DNA of 10,622 nt from an uncultured Alphaproteobacteria bacterium (GTDB lineage: Bacteria > Pseudomonadota > Alphaproteobacteria > Reyranellales > Reyranellaceae). A model generated the notes under the pieces. The model saw only the letters and a list, made by a program, of their open reading frames with translations. It had not been told where the DNA came from and did no database searches. Positions 8,181 through 10,622 of this stretch are shown here, piece by piece (positions within the stretch are counted from its first letter, which is position 1; each line of letters opens with the position of its first letter). The position numbers and the translations under genes are program-made. The stretch is taken from positions 1 through 10,622 of the forward strand of contig CAIYWM010000074.1 in the NCBI GenBank assembly GCA_903929895.1, in the 5' to 3' direction.

Positions 8181-8714
8181 TCAGGTGACCCGACGCTTGG
8201 CGAGCTTGCGGGCCAGCGTGCGGCGGTGCAGGCCGAGGCGGCGCGCCGTTTCGGAGACATTGAAATCGGTCTCGACTAGCATCTCGTGGATGCGCTCCCA
8301 TTCAAGGGTCTTGAGCGAAGTCGGGCGCGTGCCGAGCGGCACCGCGGCATCGCCGTCGGCACGTCCGAAGGCCGCCTCGATGTCGTCGGCGTTGGATGGC
8401 TTGGCGAGATAGTGACAGGCGCCGAGCTTGATCGCCTCGACGGCGGTCGAGATGCTTGCGAACCCCGTCAGCACGACGATGTGTATGGAAGGATCGAGGG
8501 CGGCGAGGCGGCGCACGCAATGCAGGCCTGAATCGCCACCGAGCTTGAGGTCGACGATGGCAAAGCCCGGCAGGAAGTCGCGCAGCGCCTCCTCGAGTGC
8601 CTCCGAGGTCGCAGAGGCGCGAACCTCATAATCCCGGCGCTCGAAGGAGCGGCGCATCGCGCGCGCGAAGGCCGGGTCGTCGTCGACGATCAGCAGGCGC
8701 GGCCTATCCGCCAT
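8181..8714 (-). CDS. regA: RegA/PrrA/ActR-type redox response regulator
   Basis: A 177-residue two-domain regulator. The receiver has LLIVDDDPAF with acidic-pocket Asp residues at 11-13, phospho-acceptor Asp55 in AIVDLKLGGDSG, Thr83 in VVLTGF and Lys105 in LAKPSNADDI. The C-terminal Fis-type helix-turn-helix, NVSETARRLGLHRRTLARK (152-170), closely matches RegA/PrrA. The linker (about 123-136, AAVPLGTRPTSLKT) has only two prolines, unlike the polyproline hinge of classical RegA. GGAGGT (8725-8720) lies 5 nt before the ATG, and the gene overlaps the kinase stop by 11 bp, so the pair is cotranscribed. RegA proteins control respiration, photosynthesis and nitrogen or carbon fixation genes in response to redox state. 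It converges with mbnH (12 bp gap). Targets here are unknown. Confidence 0.9.
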   Translation of the reverse strand: MADRPRLLIVDDDPAFARAMRRSFERRDYEVRASATSEALEEALRDFLPGFAIVDLKLGGDSGLHCVRRLAALDPSIHIVVLTGFASISTAVEAIKLGACHYLAKPSNADDIEAAFGRADGDAAVPLGTRPTSLKTLEWERIHEMLVETDFNVSETARRLGLHRRTLARKLAKRRVT

Positions 8715-9984
8715 GCCGCACCTCCAGCGCGAGCCGCACGAGCGGCAGCCGGACGACGACGCGGGCGCCGCCGCCGGCGCGGTTCTCCGCCCTGACCTCG
8801 CCGCCCAGCTTGCGCACCACGTTGACCAGCAGGAACAGGCCGAGACCGCTGCCCGGCCGCGTTTTCGTCGTCTGGTAGGGCTTGCCGAACTGGGTGAGGA
8901 TCCGCTCGGCGAAGCCCTGCCCGCGATCCTCGACCGTCAGCACCGCCACGTCGCCTTCCCTGCCGAGCGCGATCGATATCCAGTCGGGCGACGCCTCCAG
9001 CGCATTGTCGAACAGGTTGGCGACGCCCTGTGCCAGCACCACGTCGGTGGCAATGGCCTGGTCGGGCGCGAAACGGTTGTCGTAGTGCAGGGCGGGAGGC
9101 CAGCGGCTGGTCCGCCAATCCTCGACCAGGGCATCGAAGAAGCGTGCGACGGTGGTGGGACCCGCGCCCTCGGCCCGCATCTCGCCCGACGAGGACAGGA
9201 TCTTGGAGACGATCTCCTTGCAGCGCAGGAGCTGCTCCTCCATCGCGTCGAGGTCCTCGGCGAGGTCCGGATCGGCCGTCAGGGTCGGCATCTTCTGCCA
9301 GTCGTTGATAATCACCGAGAGCGTGCCGAGCGGCGTGCCCAGCTCGTGCGCCGCCCCGGAGGCGAGCAGGCCCATGCGCACGACCAGCTCCTCCTCGACC
9401 GAGCGCTGGCGCAGTGCGGCGAGATGGGCGTCACGCTCACGCAGGTTGCGGCCGATGCGGGTGACGAAGAACACGATCAGACCCGCCGCCAGCACATAGG
9501 CGATGAACATACCCTGCAGGTGGAGACCGAAAGGATCTCCATCATGTCGATGCGGCAGGTCGAGCGGCCGGCTGAACAGGGTGAGCCCGACGAAGCAGGC
9601 CGTGGTCACGGCGACCAGGATCCAAGCCGGCCGCGCCTCCAGCAGAACGGCCGCGAGGATGACCTGAAGCAGATAGAGCGACACGAAGGGGTTCGACGCT
9701 CCGCCGCTCAGATAGAGCTGCGTCGTGAGAGCGGCGACGTCGAGCAGCAGCTCGAGCAGCAGGGCGCCGCCCGTGGTCGTCGTGCCGCTGCGATGACGCA
9801 ACAGGCTGATGCCGTTCAACACCACGAGGAACAACACGACCGCCAGCATCGAGGACAGCGGCAATGCCACCTGCAGCACGAATTCGACGAACGCGATGGT
9901 CGCGACCTGGCCCAACACCGCGATCCAGCGAAGCTGGATCAGCAGCAGGAGGTTCTTGCGGTTTGCGGTGTCCTGCGCGGAAAT
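8704..9984 (-). CDS. regB: RegB/PrrB-type redox sensor histidine kinase, probable ATT start
   Basis: With the proposed start the protein has 426 residues: several N-terminal membrane segments, then an HK core. RegB hallmarks are the quinone-sensing loop GGASNPF (94-100), the H-box GAAHELGTPLGT with His213, the redox-active Cys255 in LLRCKEIVSKI (matching Cys265 of Rhodobacter RegB), the N-box NLFDNALEAS (323-332), and the G-boxes DRGQGF (353-358) and GSGLGL (378-383). The first conventional start is GTG 9918-9916, but the frame upstream encodes LLLLIQLRWIAVLGQ, matching the LRTL..LRW.A..GQ N-terminus of RegB/PrrB. The only well-placed codon after the Shine-Dalgarno AAAGGAG is ATT 9984-9982. 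It overlaps regA by 11 bp and lies 24 bp after a small membrane gene. Confidence 0.88.
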   Translation of the reverse strand: MSAQDTANRKNLLLLIQLRWIAVLGQVATIAFVEFVLQVALPLSSMLAVVLFLVVLNGISLLRHRSGTTTTGGALLLELLLDVAALTTQLYLSGGASNPFVSLYLLQVILAAVLLEARPAWILVAVTTACFVGLTLFSRPLDLPHRHDGDPFGLHLQGMFIAYVLAAGLIVFFVTRIGRNLRERDAHLAALRQRSVEEELVVRMGLLASGAAHELGTPLGTLSVIINDWQKMPTLTADPDLAEDLDAMEEQLLRCKEIVSKILSSSGEMRAEGAGPTTVARFFDALVEDWRTSRWPPALHYDNRFAPDQAIATDVVLAQGVANLFDNALEASPDWISIALGREGDVAVLTVEDRGQGFAERILTQFGKPYQTTKTRPGSGLGLFLLVNVVRKLGGEVRAENRAGGGARVVVRLPLVRLALEVRHGG

Positions 9985-9991
9985 TGTCGCG

Positions 9992-9998
9992 CTCCTTT
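9992..9998 (-). promoter_or_regulatory. Strong Shine-Dalgarno site that sets the regB start at ATT
   Basis: Read on the minus strand the site is AAAGGAG, followed by 7 nt (CGCGACA) and then ATT (9984-9982). No ATG, GTG or TTG occurs in the regB frame between the in-frame TGA at 10011-10009 and the GTG at 9918. The site is 74 nt from that GTG, too far to serve it, so it points to initiation at ATT. Confidence 0.6.
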
Positions 9999-10008
9999 CG
10001 TGCCCCCG

Positions 10009-10170
10009 TCACGTCGACAGGAACACGTACAGAAGCGGCAGCCAAACGAAAGTGGTCGTCGCGAGACCCTTCACCGTCTGGTAGGCGATCCAGAGCCAGA
10101 AATAGCGGCGAATCCAGGTCGCGAAGCGGCTGCGGCGCGTCGTCGCCGGCACAGCCGTCGTCTGGCTCAC
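10009..10170 (-). CDS. Small (53-residue) hydrophobic membrane protein, GTG start
   Basis: This short gene starts at GTG (10170-10168), overlaps the stop of the preceding gene as GTGA and ends at TGA 10011-10009, 24 bp before the regB start. The product begins MSQTTAVPATTRRSRF, followed by basic residues and one long or two short hydrophobic segments (WIRRYFWLWIAYQTVKGL and TTTFVWLPLLYVFLST). The Arg-rich stretch before the hydrophobic part suggests a cytoplasmic N-terminus. I do not recognise the family. The stop-start overlap, the tight fit between two genes on the same strand and the coherent membrane composition argue it is real. It probably acts with the upstream membrane protein. A longer frame covering it exists, but the N-terminal part of that frame is out-of-frame reading of the upstream gene. 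Confidence 0.65.
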   Translation of the reverse strand: MSQTTAVPATTRRSRFATWIRRYFWLWIAYQTVKGLATTTFVWLPLLYVFLST

Positions 10171-10622
10171 GGCCGCACCGGACGTTGCGCCGCGCCCGCC
10201 GCGCGGTTGGCTTCGTCGACCCGACGCATATAGTCCTCTGTTTTGGCGCGGACGAGTTCCCGATGAGGCGCCACGGCGGCTTCGCGATAGACGTGACGGC
10301 CAGCGCCCATCAGCCCGAGCACCACGACCATCAGGCCGCAGATCGACACGAAGCTGCCGCCGATGCGCGCCGCCGGTCGGCGCGTTTCGACGAACATCAG
10401 CAGGGTCATCCAGATCGAGACCAGGATGGCCACACCGAAGATCCCCATCAGCGTCGCGGGCGTGCCCTGCGTGGTGGGCAGGGTCAGCAGCGCGACCGGC
10501 CCGACGAAGAACTGGCCGACGGTCGGCCACAGCGCCCAGCGATAGCCGGTTCGCATAAGCTCGTCCCGCCGCCAGCCTGTGTCGGCCAGCTCCGCCTCGC
10601 TGCGGCGGCGGAACAACCAGAC
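10167..10622 (-). CDS. Multi-pass membrane protein, 5' end outside window
   Basis: The last 151 residues are visible, and the frame is open to the right edge, so the start lies beyond it. Three hydrophobic segments are seen at about 27-49 (YRWALWPTVGQFFVGPVALL), 57-78 (LMGIFGVAILVSIWMTLLMF) and 86-106 (IGGSFVSICGLMVVVLGLMG). A charged tail follows, beginning GRHVYREAAVAPHRELVRAK, and probably faces one side of the membrane. The His in GRHVYRE could be a heme ligand, but this is only a guess. No Pfam-type signature was recognised. The 53-residue membrane gene and regBA follow with overlaps or short gaps, so this is probably part of the same operon, and a respiratory or redox function would fit. 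The call as coding is firm; the function is unknown. Confidence 0.7.
   Translation of the reverse strand, partial: VWLFRRRSEAELADTGWRRDELMRTGYRWALWPTVGQFFVGPVALLTLPTTQGTPATLMGIFGVAILVSIWMTLLMFVETRRPAARIGGSFVSICGLMVVVLGLMGAGRHVYREAAVAPHRELVRAKTEDYMRRVDEANRAAGAAQRPVRP

Noticed and set aside
9542..10045. 167-residue frame with an ATG at 10045, considered as an alternative regB N-terminus through a frameshift
   Set aside because: It overlaps the small membrane gene and encodes Arg/Pro-rich sequence. The regB frame itself gives conserved RegB N-terminal residues without a frameshift.
8713..10233. 506-residue open frame on the plus strand opposite regB
   Set aside because: It is rich in Gln, Arg, His and Glu, has no motif and lies antisense to a kinase with all catalytic boxes intact.

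Overview
The window is GC-rich and densely coding, with short intergenic gaps and a strong G/C bias at third codon positions. No RNA gene, CRISPR array, insertion sequence or phage-like element is visible. A RegB/PrrB-type sensor kinase with its RegA/PrrA regulator, a stand-alone class III CoA-transferase and an acyl-CoA dehydrogenase fit a metabolically versatile alphaproteobacterium. The species cannot be read from the sequence. The region looks chromosomal.

Layout. (1) 2-2481, plus strand: the last 42 residues of an acyl-CoA dehydrogenase, then a class III PLP enzyme of the phospholyase type (ETNPPL/PHYKPL-like), then an APH-fold kinase 7 bp downstream. The kinase and lyase pair suggests an ATP-dependent phosphorylation followed by elimination of phosphate from a small amino alcohol or hydroxyamino acid. 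(2) 2501-3670, minus strand: a membrane-anchored SGNH/GDSL-type hydrolase. (3) 3730-4941, plus strand: a CaiB/BaiF-type CoA-transferase, divergent from the hydrolase. (4) 5019-8168, plus strand: a probable four-gene operon. It holds a small exported DUF2946-like Cys protein, an unknown multi-pass membrane protein, an MbnP-like four-Cys copper protein and the di-heme enzyme MbnH. (5) 8181-10622, minus strand: a probable operon read leftward from beyond the window edge, holding a partial multi-pass membrane protein, a 53-residue membrane protein, a RegB-like kinase and a RegA-like regulator.

The best candidate for a little-described system is block 4. MbnH and MbnP form a known enzyme and substrate pair: the di-heme enzyme oxidises a Trp of MbnP to kynurenine, which creates a copper site. 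Here the pair follows two uncharacterised envelope genes, one of which overlaps mbnP by four bases, and no methanobactin genes are in the window. A redox-sensing RegBA operon converges on it, ending 12 bp away.

The sensor kinase appears to start at an ATT codon behind a near-perfect Shine-Dalgarno sequence. The only conventional start (GTG, 22 codons later) would cut off conserved N-terminal sequence of the family. The 53-residue gene upstream starts at GTG, overlaps its neighbour's stop and would be easy to miss.
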